A stretch of 64,000 nucleotides of DNA from Pyrocephalus nanus. Lineage: Eukaryota > Chordata > Aves > Passeriformes > Tyrannidae. The translations under genes and the position numbers were made by a program. The stretch's first letter is position 1. Every line of letters starts with the position of its first letter. Below are positions 22,251 through 34,039 of the stretch, piece by piece. The notes beneath the pieces are model-generated. The model saw only the letters and a list, made by a program, of their open reading frames with translations. It searched no databases and was not told the DNA's origin. The DNA lies in contig CM076260.1 in NCBI GenBank assembly GCA_038380795.1, positions 5,059,533 to 5,123,532 of the forward strand, in the 5' to 3' direction.

Positions 22251-23039
22251 AAAAATCTAAATATAAAGCCTTTGGACTGCTACATCACCCTGACAATCAT
22301 CCTACTCTAATGAGCAATCCCTACCATTTGGTAAATGCCTCCATCACTTCCAACATACTGCAGACTTGGTACTCTGCAACATGCAGAGGAAAATCAGTTC
22401 TGGAGAGCATTTTTGTATCACATAAAATGCCACTCCTGTTTTTCACATTATTAAAAAGAATAACCTAAAGTATTTTAGGATGGAATAATCTAAGCTGGAA
22501 TGAAAACACAAAAATAAGCTAGGAGGGACATGACCTGTTTAACTGGGGAAAAGGCTGTAAACACAAAAAGCTTTGGCTACTCCTTTTCCATCATTTTTCA
22601 TCGTCTTCAGTCTTGTCAGCATGAATAATGCCTTTGATTTTTGCTATGATTGCAGAATACAAAACAAAGTTGAAAAACAGTTGAAAGACCATTTCCCTCT
22701 TTTTTTTTTTCAATTGAAACACCCCTTCTAAATGCAGACAAGTAACAAAGTTGACTCAGATTCCCCAGAACACACCTGATCTGTGTATAGTCCATGTTTT
22801 GAGGGGATTTTTTAAGAAATATTTTTAAACAATAAAAAAAAAAACTTACTTGCATGTTATAGTAATCCTGTTTCTAGAGGAGGTTGTCACCTGATTTAGT
22901 AAGGAAACAAATCTCTGATCATTCCTTCTGTTTGTTTCTCTCTCTTGCTCTCTGTCCTGGGAAACTGTCCCTGCCTCATGGTAACTCCTAAACTTCACCT
23001 GGAAATTGTGCAGGAGAGTTTTAGTTTGCCTGGATTCAA
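22251..23039. other. Intergenic, no gene recognised
   Basis: No element recognised; short T- and A-homopolymers at about 22701-22711 and 22835-22846. Confidence 0.5.
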
Positions 23040-23148
23040 GACAGAGTACCCTGGTCCAGTGGAAGGTTTCTCTGCCCATGGCAGGGGGTTGGAATGAGAT
23101 GAGCTTTAAGATGCCTTCCAACCCAAACCATTCCATGATTCTGTGATA
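23040..23148 (+). mobile_element. CR1 LINE 3' fragment
   Basis: Sense CR1 tail ending aacccaaaccattccatgat tctgtgat. Confidence 0.85.
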
Positions 23149-23373
23149 AGCCAGGCCAGTATCTTGTTGATTATAGATGGATTGAGTTCTCCTGCCTTGT
23201 GCAGGTGTCTGACACTGTTAAATTAGTTGGTATAGAGACTGAGAGGTGGATGGATAATATCCAAATGGCAACTGGGATCTAGCCACCCAATTTTGGAGGG
23301 TGAGAGAAATTCACAACAGGGTGTGACCAGATCACACCAAAAGGGCTCCAGCCAGCAAAAAAGCCCTTGCCAC

Positions 23374-23590
23374 ATAGAATCACAAAATCCTAGAATGGTT
23401 TGGGTTGAAGGGACCTTAAAGATCATCTCATTCCAATCTCCTACTACAGGCAGAAACACCTTCCACTAGAACAGGTTGCTCCAAGCTCTGTCCAACCTGG
23501 ACTTGAACACTTCCAGGGATGGGACAGACACAGCTTCTCTGAGCAACCTGTGCCAGAGCCTCACCATCCTCACGGGGAAGAATTTCATGC
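23374..23590 (-). mobile_element. CR1 LINE 3' fragment
   Basis: Antisense CR1 tail, tagaatggtttgggttgaag to agcctcaccatcctcacggg. Confidence 0.9.
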
Positions 23591-23744
23591 CAAAATCATG
23601 CAAAGAACCAGCTGAACAAACAAATAGTATCCATTTAAAAGCAACTTGGGGCTAATTGCTCAGGTCAGTGTGGCTGAGTCAGTTCTTCATTCTTGCTGGC
23701 AGAGATTCTCTGTCTTTCATGTCAGAAAGGCACGAGAGAACTGC

Positions 23745-23890
23745 CCCATCCCTGGAAGTGTTCAAGACCAGGTTGGATAGGCCTTGGAGCAACATGGTGT
23801 AGTAGAAAGTGCCCCTGCTCATGGCAGGGGGGTTGGAATCAATAACCTTTAGAAGGTCCCTTCCATCTCAAACTGTTCCATGATTCTACA
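23745..23890 (+). mobile_element. CR1 LINE 3' fragment
   Basis: Sense CR1 tail, ccctggaagtgttcaagacc to ctgttccatgattctaca. Confidence 0.85.
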
Positions 23891-25229
23891 AAGAGAAAAA
23901 GAGCAAATTCAGTAGAATGGACCATGCTCAATTTACCAGAGAAAAGACTCTGTATTTCCAGGTTTTCCTTTGTTCTGCCTTGTAATATTTGTCTCCTGAT
24001 TTAGGGAAATGCTGTATATGTCAACAAATCAAACTGTTTCCAATACTGAGAGCTGGAAATATGTAAGAGCACTGCTCTGTTCTCCTAAGGCAATGTGAAG
24101 AGCTTGAAACACTTTGCAAACAAGAGGGATTTTCATAAACCTGCAGAAAAAAAAAAAAAAAAAAAGCAGGAATAGAAATCAAACTTCCTGGCTCCTGTGC
24201 CCTAACCATAAGACTGAATTTATTCCCTAGTATTACAGCTTCATCAAGTTCAAGGTGAACTTAGTGATAAGGAGTTCTTCTTGGAGCAGAAAGTATTGGA
24301 AAGCAGACTGTGCTGGGACTTGGTGTCTCTCAATCCCCAGCTGCATCTCTGCATGGGCGTTTGGTGTTAGAAGGCTCTGTCCCTACGTGGTGCTCAGCTC
24401 TTTGTCCTCACTGATGTGTTTTCTCCTCTTCCCTCTGGAACAGACTTTAGTGGAGCTGCTTGCAAAAAAAAAAAAAAGGGGGGGGGGAGGAGGGAGGGGA
24501 AGGTCAATGGCTGTGTGAAAAAGAGAAAAAACCCCAACAACCCAGCAGGTTTTACAGTAAAAGAGGCCATTTAGTTAGTAAGTCTTGGTTTGTTCCTGCA
24601 ATACCCGGCTCTTAAAAAGCTCTCAGTTGCTGTAGCTCCTCACAGTTCTAACACAGCTGAAACTGTGCTGGCCAACCCTTCTGGAGATATATCCCTCTTT
24701 ACATTGCCTGCTTGATTAATGACTTCATTTTCAACTTGTCCAGCCTTTTTTCTATGCTTTCCCAGCTGGATTTGTATTCAGCTACCACCTCTCCTGCTTT
24801 TATTGCCAGACCATAACTGCTCTTACATTATTTTCCTGGGAATAATTCTCTGACTTTCCCTGGTCTAAAAGTGACATTATCTTTTATCCCTGGACTTTCA
24901 GGCTTTTTGTTCATGTAAGAGATATTTCCAGCTTGATTTTTTGTTATGTGCCCTGGCTGGCAAACTGAAGGATATTGATACAAGATCTTATGAAATTACT
25001 GTCACAAGCCCTTCCAACCTACAGCATTAGATGCATGAGGATAAAAACCACTGCTTTAGCAGCAGCCTAAGATGACTGCACTCTCAAATTACACATTTTA
25101 GGTCAATATCTTACATTAGTTGAGGTAAATCTGTGCTGCCATTCTGGCCACAAAGATGTCCAAAATCCATGCTTCAAATAATTACATTTTATCAAGGCTG
25201 CTTCAGTTTCTCATAATGTCCAATATTTC
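23891..25229. other. Intergenic, no gene recognised
   Basis: Contains an A homopolymer near 24145-24164 and an A13-G10 tract near 24464-24487; otherwise nothing recognised. Confidence 0.5.
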
Positions 25230-25510
25230 ACGGAATCACAGAATGGTTTGGGTTGGAAAGGACCTGAAAGACCATCTCATTCCAACCTTCTAGTGGAATG
25301 GACACCTTCCACTATCCCAGGTTGCTCCAAGTCCTGTCCAACCTGGCCTTGAACACTTGAGGGGATGGGGCAGCCACAGCTTCTCTGGGCAACCTATGCC
25401 AGGGCCTCACCACCCTCACAGTGGAGAATTTCTTCCTAATTCCCAATCTAAATCTACCCTTTTTCAGCTTAAAGCCATTCCCTCTTGTCCTATTCCTTAC
25501 AAGAATCTTT
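25230..25510 (-). mobile_element. CR1 LINE 3' fragment
   Basis: Antisense CR1 tail, cagaatggtttgggttggaa through cattccctcttgtcctattc. Confidence 0.9.
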
Positions 25511-26039
25511 CCACAACTCTTGTTTCATGCTGGAGTGTGGGCATAAGCACTGTTGCTGACAGACTCTTCTCACTCCAATGCAAGTTGAATTTGCAGAAGG
25601 TAGTTGAGTGCTTGTAAAGGCAGCTGCAACCTTCCCCACACCCACTTTTCATTGGTCACATTTATCCCTGAGCCATTGTGTGATCACTTTATTCACTGGA
25701 TGATGGCATCCTGAAGAACTAAGGTGAGAGTTACAGTTTGTTCCTTTATGCAAAAGAGTGAAAATACTCACTTTCAAGGAAAAAGACTTGGCAGTTACAA
25801 CTTTGCAAAGACTGTGCAGAATTTTGCAGGTTTTCTAGTGAAGGAGCTATTTTTCAAAGAAGATTGTTTTAAAGCTAATGCTTTAAAAAAAAAAAAAAAA
25901 AAAAAAGAAAGAATGGAAGCAGATATTAGTCTCCTTTCAGTGAGAATATCTGAACAACTAAAATGAGCTGTGGGTGTTTATACTGGAGGGGGCTCAGGAG
26001 GTGGAGCCACCATTCCTGAGTGAGGGAAAAACATGTAGA
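25511..26039. other. Intergenic, no gene recognised
   Basis: An A22 homopolymer at about 25885-25906; nothing else recognised. Confidence 0.5.
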
Positions 26040-26150
26040 TGTGGTGCTCAGAAACATGGTTTAGTGGTGGACCTGACAGTATTAGGTTAATGACTGGACT
26101 CAGTGACCTTAGAGGTCTTTTCCAACCTGAATGATTCTGTGATTTTAAGA
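26040..26150 (+). mobile_element. CR1 LINE 3' fragment (diverged subfamily)
   Basis: Sense tail: atggtttagtggtggacctg to ccaacctgaatgattctgtg. Confidence 0.8.
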
Positions 26151-27084
26151 TTCACAATGGGTTTCTTGCAATTCAGTCTCTTTACAACAGCTGTTGTGGT
26201 GTGGGGTTTTTTTTGCATTTTGAAAGTCACCTATGGAATGGGAACAACAAATGTATGGAATATGATCTTCCCATTAACTTTGATATCACAGCTGAGATTA
26301 TATACTTTCTCTTTCTGCTTGAAACTCAGATCTTCTCTACTTTCCCTTCCCACAACAGATCCTCTTGACCAGTCAAACAGGGGCAGGATTATTGAGATCT
26401 GTCCAGTATTTCCACTGCAGAGCCCGTGGCTGCAGAGCCATCTTGTGGAGGAGACTTTTTTATCACTTTTATTTCCTTTTCGTATGCTACAATTTGATCT
26501 GGCAGGAAGAAGTCTAGGCAAGATATCCTGCCCACCAGCATCTGCTTCACCCACCCTGGAGTATCAACAAGTCTTCTAACTCTGTAGAAATTCCCAAATT
26601 CCCCAAGAGCTTAAATACAGAAGCCAATATTTCTCTCATCATTTTCTAATTTAATACTCCCAGCTTGGAGAGTTTTGACAATTCTTCTGTCTCGAGGTTT
26701 TGCCACTTCTATTTGAAAATATAAGGATGCCACCTGAATTTCACACACTTACCAAATGTGACTACAAATGGGTTCAGTTCCATGTCTGTCAGATGCAAAG
26801 CTCTGAAATCAAGGCATATAATTAGTTCCTTACAAGCTTTTTGTTGGGGGAAGAAGACAGGAATAGGGAAAATTCCTCTCATTGAAATGGTTAAACATAC
26901 CACCCCCTTCAGAGGTACTACTGCCAAGTACAGAGTCTGGAAAATGAGAGCTGGGAATCCTATAGCAGTTCAGGATGTGGGATCACAACTGAGGGAGGTT
27001 ATAAAATACTGCTAGGACGAGGCTGCTGGGAGCAGGGGGTCCCCAGGCTGACACAGGACAAGGGCCTTGCCAGGCAGGGTCTGT
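26151..27084. other. Intergenic, no gene recognised
   Basis: Long open frames here run out of the CR1 tail and have no domain. Nothing else recognised. Confidence 0.5.
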
Positions 27085-27575
27085 CATCTGTTGTGTTCAG
27101 TTCTGGTCTCCACAGCTCAAGGAAGACAAGAAGCTACTGCAGAGGGTCCGGTGGAGACAATGAAGATGATGAGGGGTCTGGAGCACCTCTCCTATCAGGA
27201 AAGACTGCAGGAGCTGGGCCTGGTTAGTCTGGAGAAGAGAAGACTGAGAGGGGATCTCATCATTTATATGTAAAATATCTCCAAGACAGATGACAAGAAG
27301 ATGGTGCCAAACCCTCTTCAGACTCCCTTCAGCAACAGGACGAGGAGCAATGGCCATAAAGTAAAATACAAGAAGTCCCATCTCAAAAACAGTAAAATTT
27401 TCTTTACTTGAGGTTGACAGAGCACTGGCATAGGCTGCCCTGAGATTTTGTGTTTTTTCCCTCTCTGGAGACATTCCAAACCCACCTGGATGCATTTCCA
27501 TGTCACCTGCTCCAGGTGACTCTGCCCTGGCAGGGGATTGGACGGGATGATCTCCAGTGCTCCCTTGCAACCGCA
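27085..27575 (+). mobile_element. CR1 LINE 3' fragment
   Basis: Sense CR1: tgttgtgttcagttctggtc, 'tggagcacctctcctatcag', 'agtctggagaagagaagact', to 'ggcaggggattggacgggat'. Joined tail to tail with the next copy. Confidence 0.85.
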
Positions 27576-27576
27576 A

Positions 27577-27685
27577 CTCACAGAATCAGAGAATCAGAGA
27601 ATCAGAGAATCACAGAATGGCTTGTGTTGGAAAGAACCTTAAAAATCATCTCATTCCAACCACCCTCCTATGGGCAGTGACATTA
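27577..27685 (-). mobile_element. CR1 LINE 3' fragment with expanded octamer tail
   Basis: Antisense tail starting with four AGAATCAG-type units (27580-27612) then cagaatggcttgtgttggaa. It converges on the preceding sense copy. Confidence 0.85.
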
Positions 27686-27799
27686 TACATGTATATAAAA
27701 TTTATATATGCATATAAATACCTACATATCTGCACATGTAAATGTGTATGTCTGCAGATTTATATATTTCCCACTCTCACCCTTTCAGCCTGATTGGCC

Positions 27800-29125
27800 A
27801 AGCAGGGGAACAGGATGAAGTGCAATCACACGGCACCTACAGGATGGACAAGGGATCAGACCCAGCCAGCACAGGTTTAGGAGGGGCAGGTCCTGTCTTA
27901 CCAACCTGATCTCCTTTTATGATCAGGTGACTCGCCTGGTGGATGAGGGGAAGGCTGTGGATGTGTCTATCTGGACTTCAGCAAAGCCTTTGACTCTGTC
28001 TCCCATAATATACTCCTGAAAAAGCTGGCAGCCCATGGCTTGGACAGGGGCACTCTGTGTTGGGTTAAGAGCTGACTGTAGAGGGCCCAGAGAGTGCTGG
28101 TGAACGGGGCTCCATTCAGCTGGTGGCCGGTCACCAGTGGTCTCCCCCAGGGATCAGTGTTGGGTCCAGTCCTGTTCAACATCTTTATCGATGGCTTAGA
28201 TGAAGGGATTGAGTCCATCATTAGCAAATTTGCAGAGGACACCAAGTTGGGAGGGAGGGTCGATCTGCTGGGAGGCAGGAGGGCTCTGCAGAGAGACCTG
28301 GATAGGCTGGAGAGTTGGGCCGATTCCAACTGGGTGAGGTTCAACAAGGCCAAGTGCCGGGTCCTGCACTTTGGCCACAACAACCCCTGCAGCGCTACAG
28401 GCTGGGCACAGAGTGGCTGGAAAGCAGCCAGGTGGAAAGGGATCTGGGGGTGCTGATTGACAGGAGGCTGAACATGAGCCAGCAGTGTGCCCAGGTGGCC
28501 AAGAAGGCCAATGGCATCCTGGCCTGCATCAAGAACAGTGTGGCAGCAGGAGCAGGGAAGTGATCCTTCCCCTGTACTCAGCACTGGTGAGGCCACACCT
28601 GGAGTATTGTGTTCAGTTCTGGGCCCCTCAGTTCAGGAAGGATATTGAGGGGCTGGAGCAGGTCCAGAGAAGAGCAACCAGGCTGGTGAAGGGACTCGAG
28701 CACAAGTGCTGTGAGGAGAGGCTGAGGGAGCTGGGGTTGTTTAGCCTGGAGAAGAGGAGGCTCAGGGTGACCTCATCACTCTCTACAACTACTTGAGAGG
28801 AGGTTGTAGCCAGGTGGGGATCGGTCTCTTCTCCCAGGCAATCAGCAATAGGACAAGGGGGCACGGGCTTAAGCTCTGCCAGGGGAAGTTTAGGTTGAAT
28901 ATTAGAAAGAAGTTCTTTACAGAGAGAGTGATCAGGCATTGGAATGGCCTGCCTAGAGAGGTGGTGGATTCACTGTCCCTGGAGGTTTTTAAGATGAAGC
29001 TGGATGTGGCACTGAGTGCCATGATCTGGTAATCACAGTGGGATTGGATCAAGAGACAATCAAAGGACTTGATGATCTCGGAAGTCCCTTCCAACCCAGT
29101 TAATTCTATGATTCTATGATTCTAA
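27800..29125 (+). mobile_element. CR1 LINE, about 1.3 kb, with reverse-transcriptase remnant
   Basis: The longest CR1 in the window. Plus-strand translation shows the CR1 ORF2 reverse-transcriptase core, LDFSKAFDSVSH (about 27972-28007) and [19 protein letters not shown] (about 28139-28195), then FAEDTKLGG where the family has FADD: the first catalytic aspartate is glutamate. The thumb-region pattern [20 protein letters not shown] follows. Stops, e.g. near 28072-28080, and frame changes break the frame. The 3' end is intact, ending in repeated ATTCTATG units (29104-29124). Confidence 0.92.
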
Positions 29126-29439
29126 GTCTATGGTGCTGTTTGTGTTTCCATGAATTTTGTGACTTCTGCCCACGACTATTCTCTGATTCTGTCAGTCCAC
29201 AGCGGGAGAGGACCTTATTGTGAGCACAATCCTGATCTTAAAACTCTTCATGATTATTAGCTGAGATCTACTTTTGCAGGAGAACTAACAATTAAAATTG
29301 CCTAAAACGGGAATAGGTTTCGCAGAGCTTTCGAAACCCCCCAACCCAGGGCGCATGTAAGGGGCAAGCTAAATTCAGTTTCAGACCGATAAAAGCACGT
29401 TTAAAATCGACCTTTGAGCCACAATCAAAAGCCACAGCG
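29126..29439. other. Intergenic, upstream of the zinc-finger gene
   Basis: Single-copy-looking DNA between the CR1 end and the CpG island; nothing recognised. Confidence 0.5.
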
Positions 29440-29553
29440 CAACAACAGTACACCCCCTCAGACGGGGTGGGCGGAGCCCCTCCTCAGGTCACGCCTCCCC
29501 CCCCTCGTCCAATCAGGAGGCGGCGGCCGCGTGTCCCCGCGCCCATTCCCCGC

Positions 29554-29565
29554 CGCGCACGCGCG
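29554..29565. promoter_or_regulatory. NRF1-type site
   Basis: CGCGCACGCGCG, a full match to the NRF1 consensus, 47 bp upstream of the start codon. Confidence 0.65.
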
Positions 29566-29611
29566 TGGGGGGGGAGGTTGGATTTCAGGGCGGATTCGGA
29601 CGGGCTGGGAA

Positions 29612-29645
29612 ATGCCGGGAATTCCGGAGCCAGAGGGGGACAGCG
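29612..29645 (+). CDS. Zinc-finger gene exon 1 (coding part)
   Basis: ATG at 29612 encodes MPGIPEPEGDS; donor GTAGGT at 29646 leaves phase 1. The short acidic first exon in a CpG island fits the exon 2 frame with no stop. Confidence 0.75.
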
Positions 29646-32600
29646 GTAGGTGCCCGATGCCCTGCCGGGGACCGGGTGTGGCTCCCGCGGGAGTTGAGGT
29701 GCCCGAGTGACCGGGGAGAGCGGGGAAGGTTGGGGGAGTGAAAATGCGCGGGCCCGATGGTGCGTGCGCATGCGCACTGGGCACGAAAGGGGGGATGGCT
29801 GGGGTTTTTTTTTTTGGGAATTGCGTTGATTGTCTCTTTCTGCCCGCAGAGCCGGACGTGTTTCAGATCGTGCTGCCAATCACTATCTTGGTGCTAAACG
29901 ATGAGGATTTTCTCCAGGGTGATGCTGAGGAGCAGGAGGTGTCCGTTCTCAAGGTGGAGCAGGATTTTGACTTAAACAACAGCGTTTGCCTAAAAGATGT
30001 GGCACCTTCAAACGACTGTAGCAGTGTAGGCAGTTGGAATGAAAACAAGACTATTTCAAATGAAGATAATGATATGAAATGCTCTGAAGAGAAGTGGCTT
30101 GCTGAGGATTTGTGCAACACATCAAAATCAGCTTTAAGTGATGGCTGTGATGCAGGCCCACAGAAATGTGGCCAAAATTGCACGTTACCTACATCGCCTT
30201 GCAAAACAGAGATAAGCGAAACCAGTGGTGGAAAAGAATGTGATGGTGGCTTTCAGAAGATTGCTCCTCTCCTCTCCTCTGCTGGCAGTGAGGTCAGAGA
30301 TAATACAAGACCATTGATGTTGCCAGTGGTACCCCAAAAAGAAGAAGAACCTGTCAGTGTTGCAGGTGTTCTTTATGATGGTGGTCCAGAGGAACAACCA
30401 GAAATCCACAGAGAGATGGAGGCAGTTGCTGAAATGGAAGGTAACTTGTTAATTAAGATTAGTGCAAACGTTTAAGAAATCTGGTAAATTTCAAGTTTTT
30501 GAAATAAAACAATATCAAACCCATTTACTTTAGAGTAAGCATTTAAAATTAGGTTAATATCATGTGCAGCAGAAAGAGAATATTGTGTGGAATAGGCTTA
30601 GTTCTTTCACACACTTGTGAAAAGTAGTGAAAGTACAAGAAGTTAGTACTGTCTCACTCTACTGCAGTGAGCAAAGGGGTGGCCTTTCATCAGGGAAAAG
30701 GTTCAGAAAATAAAAAAGCAGAAGGAGGATGATATTTGTGAGAATGGAGCCTTATAAAAGTTTGATGATAGTATTTTGATAGGAATCCTAGCATAAAAGT
30801 GTTTTGTTAAAAAACTATAGGAAATACAGTGTTGTCCTGCGGAAGTCAGAACTTTGAGTGAAAAGAGAGACTGGAAAGAAGGAGGCTTTTAACTGGGAGC
30901 AACATTTAAATGTTGGGGGCAAAGGGGAACGTGAAAAGAGGCATTAGCAAAAGATGTGGATATAGGGAAATACTGAGGAAGCAGAAGAGTGACAAGCAAG
31001 TCATTAGGCAATTTGGGATTATTACTACCAACTAATAATGAACATTTGTGATTGTATGAAATGTCATACATGAGAATTTCTATATCTCCCTGTAGGTCAT
31101 GATTCTTCAAAGAATGGAGGCACTGAAGCCGCTAACAGAAAAATAAGCAAATTTGAACATGAAACTTTGAGTTCTCTTCTGGAACATGGTGTAGAGAAAG
31201 AACAGAAATTTACCTATAATTGTTCTGATCCATTTCTTAATGGATTTTCTCCTACTTCTGAAGAACTTCCAAAAGATGTAGGGAAACCTGAGGTGAATGT
31301 TTTCATTTCTGCTGAATCAAATACTACTGGAGAGCATATTTATAAGACATTAACACCATTTCCTAGGAAAAGATACCAGCAACAAAAAGTAGTTTCTTCT
31401 CATGCAAACAAAAAAGAATTCCAAAGCCAGCAACAAGGTTTAGTGTCTCTGAGTAATACTTTGACCCTCTCACCCCTTTCTAAAACATCTTATTCTACAA
31501 ATAAGCATGAAAGATTGAATTTCAAGTGCAGGTTTTGCAGCTCTGTGTATAAATGCAGTGCACACCTAAAGAAACATATTTATTCAGCTCACAAAGGTGA
31601 GAAAATACATAAATGCTGCTTTTGTAAAAGAACCTTTTTCTTCTCCTTCAACCTTAAGAATCACCTTAAATTGCATAAGAAAATTACCAAGTTGCAAAAG
31701 GCAAGAAAAAACAGAATAAATGCAAGAAAAGGGAGGCAGAGAGGATCTGAGGAAGGAAAATCTGAGACCAAGAAGAGAGAACATAAATATGATAAATTTT
31801 TCATTAAAATTGAAAGGGACCTTACACCTCTGGGTGTGCCAGTTAGTTTTTCCTGCAGAATGTGTTTATTTGCTTCATCAAATCCCAGGAGTTTTATTCA
31901 TCACATGAAGGGCCATAAGGAGAGACCACCATACCAGTGCCCTCAGTGTGAGTACTCCTGCAGTACCTTTTCCTGCCTGTTAACTCACATGTACTGGCAT
32001 GCTGGGTATAAGCTGTACCAGTGCAGGTTCTGCAGCTTCTTTTCATTATATTTTGCAAGCATGGTGAGGCACAGCTCCACCCACACAGAGGCTAAACCAT
32101 ATTCCTGGGAGTTCTGCCAGTCAGCTTTCAGCAGCAGCTTGGAGTTACAGAGGCACGGGAGGCTCCATGCGGAGACAGAAACGGGCCAAGGGCAGGAACT
32201 TGACTGTGTAAGTGGAAGAAAGAGAACTCGAAGATCTTTAAAGAATTATTCATGTGATGAATGTAACCTGGTGTTTTACACTAAAGGAGATCTCAGCTTG
32301 CACAAGAAATTTCATGAACCGTTGGAGGCTAATGGTTATACAGATCAGAGCAATAAATACTACAAAATATGCAAAGCTGAGGATGATTCTCAGGGCCATA
32401 TTTCTCTTTTTGGTAGAGGAAATTATGGTCTCAGTAGTGCAATGCTGGCTTCAGAAGTAGACTGTAAGCAAGCAGGTGATGTGCAGGGCAATAAAAAAAG
32501 GTGCTCTAGAAAGAAATTCCCTGAAAACAGTCTTGGGAGCAACAGCCTGGCTATTACTGGGAATAGATCAGAAGTTACTCAGACTTCACATCAAATGGAC

Positions 32601-33731
32601 ACTGTCCTTTACAAAGAGGAACCTCTCTTCAAGTCAGAGGCCTCTCATTTGCAAGTGCAAGATGATGATGCATACCATAACTTTGTGGAAAACCCCAAGG
32701 AATCATGTTCTTCTACTTTAAATACCTTCAGAACATACATGTGCCAGTACTGCAGTTACGCTACTGATGTTCAGAACAACTTCAGGCTGCACCTAAAGAT
32801 ACATACAGATGAAAGACCATTTGTCTGTAAAGACTGCAATAAGACATTTAAAACATCAAACCATTTGGAGAAACACAGCCTCTTTCATGTAAAGAATGAA
32901 CAGGAGCTGGGCAGTTGCCTCTACGTAGAGAAGTGTTTAGAAAATCTTCAGTTGCATCGTGAAATGCATGGAGGCACATGTCCAGAAAGGGATTTTGGTT
33001 TCTCAGAAGGTTCAAACAGCTCCTTGCTTGGTTCAAAAGTCTTTGGAGTACAGGTAGATGTTCCAAGGGGCAGCAAAAACTATTTGCTAGCACGTAGTCA
33101 GCCACCATTCTACCAATGTGCAGAGTGCAAGTACACTACTTACAGTTTAAGCAACCTTGAACTCCACATAAGAACTCACACTGGTGAGAAACCTTACAGC
33201 TGCACCGTTTGCCAGATGAAGTTTCGGACTTCCAGCCACCTGAGGAGACACAGAGTGACCCATCTTAACAGGGAGCATTTCAAGTGCAAGGACTGTGACT
33301 ACTCCACACACCAATGGCTGGCCCTGAAACGTCACCTGGCTTCGCACTCCGGGGAGGGAAGCTCATCTCCGGGGTGCCTCTGCGATCACGAGGAGCTCCC
33401 TGTGAAAACGTACCGGTGTGAGGAGTGTGGCTATTGCACGGCCCACAACGGGAACCTGAAGCTGCACCTGCGGATCCACAGCGGGGAGAGGCCGTTCAAG
33501 TGCAGGCAGTGCGGCCTGGCCTTCCGCACCTCCAGCCACCTCAAGCGCCACCTGCTGACCCACCTGAGGCTGCGCTGCAGGAGGTGCAAATACTCCACGC
33601 TGGATAAACGGGCTTTCCAAAAGCACCTGAAGACGCACAGGAAAAAGCACACCTGCGGGAAGTGTAATGCGGCGCTGCCTACCCGAAAACTGCTGGAAAA
33701 GCACAAGCGGCAGCACGAGGCTGGGATGTGA
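29612..33731 (+). CDS. Three-exon C2H2 zinc-finger protein, 1086 aa
   Basis: Coding exons 29612-29645, 29850-30440 and 31096-33731 join phase 1/1 into one 1086-codon frame. The N-terminal ~230 residues are acidic and finger-free (LNDEDFLQGDAEEQEV...), with no KRAB, SCAN or BTB domain seen. C2H2 fingers fall in clusters at about residues 350-405 (2), 459-566 (4), 593-615 (1), 756-806 (2), 880-960 (3) and 980-1083 (4). Only one linker is a canonical TGEKPY. Finger 6 has Trp for its first Cys (TGG at 32106-32108), and a further half-finger (CLYVEKC...HREMH) is degenerate. The xCxxCxYxTxxxxxLxxHxxxH style recalls REST/ZFP64-type proteins, probably nuclear DNA-binding regulators; the orthologue is not recognised. 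Same orientation as CDC5L 4.4 kb downstream. Composition becomes markedly GC-rich in the last ~130 codons. Confidence 0.9.
29765..29776. promoter_or_regulatory. NRF1-type site in intron 1
   Basis: TGCGCATGCGCA, a perfect palindromic NRF1 consensus. Confidence 0.6.
29850..30440 (+). CDS. Zinc-finger gene exon 2
   Basis: 591 bp between acceptor CTGCCCGCAG and donor GTAACT. Begins EPDVFQIVLPITILVLNDED. Ser/Glu/Asp-rich with scattered cysteines but no finger. Confidence 0.85.
30441..31095. other. Zinc-finger gene intron 2
   Basis: 655 bp, no repeat recognised. Confidence 0.7.
31096..33731 (+). CDS. Zinc-finger gene exon 3 (all fingers)
   Basis: 2636 bp single exon after acceptor CTCCCTGTAG, ending TGA at 33729-33731. 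Holds all C2H2 fingers; the last reads CGKCNAALPTRKLLEKHKRQ H. Confidence 0.93.
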
Positions 33732-34033
33732 GGTTGGGAGTTGCCAGTTGGCGCTTGGTTCTAGAGTGGTTTGTGTGTTCTGAATTTGTGGGTTTACATT
33801 CTAGAGCAAGGGCTGGTAAGGGATGCATCCAGCATTTTGGTCCAGAGGGTGAAACTTGTAGGACTGGTTTGCTCTGGGTTTTTCAGAGAGTTTCAGTTGT
33901 AGCACAGGCTGTGCTAAAGATCTTGGAGACACTTCATGTCTGAGTAAATGTTTAATACCATGAGGCCAGTTAGGATGTGGCCAGTATTCATTCCTTTAGT
34001 CACTCTGTGCCACTTATTTTCTTGTAAAAAATG

Positions 34034-34039
34034 AATAAA
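34034..34039 (+). terminator. Polyadenylation signal of the zinc-finger gene
   Basis: AATAAA about 300 bp after the stop, implying a short 3' untranslated region; a candidate only. Confidence 0.55.

Larger units (their letters stand above)
29440..29800. promoter_or_regulatory. CpG-island promoter of the zinc-finger gene
   Basis: CpG-dense region around exon 1, no TATA box seen. Perfect NRF1-type palindromes (YGCGCAYGCGCR) occur upstream at 29554-29565 and in intron 1 at 29765-29776. Confidence 0.75.

Noticed and set aside
26103..26579. 158-codon open frame, plus strand
   Set aside because: Starts inside a CR1 tail and shows no domain.
27967..28596. 209-codon open frame, minus strand
   Set aside because: Antisense shadow of the CR1 reverse-transcriptase region.
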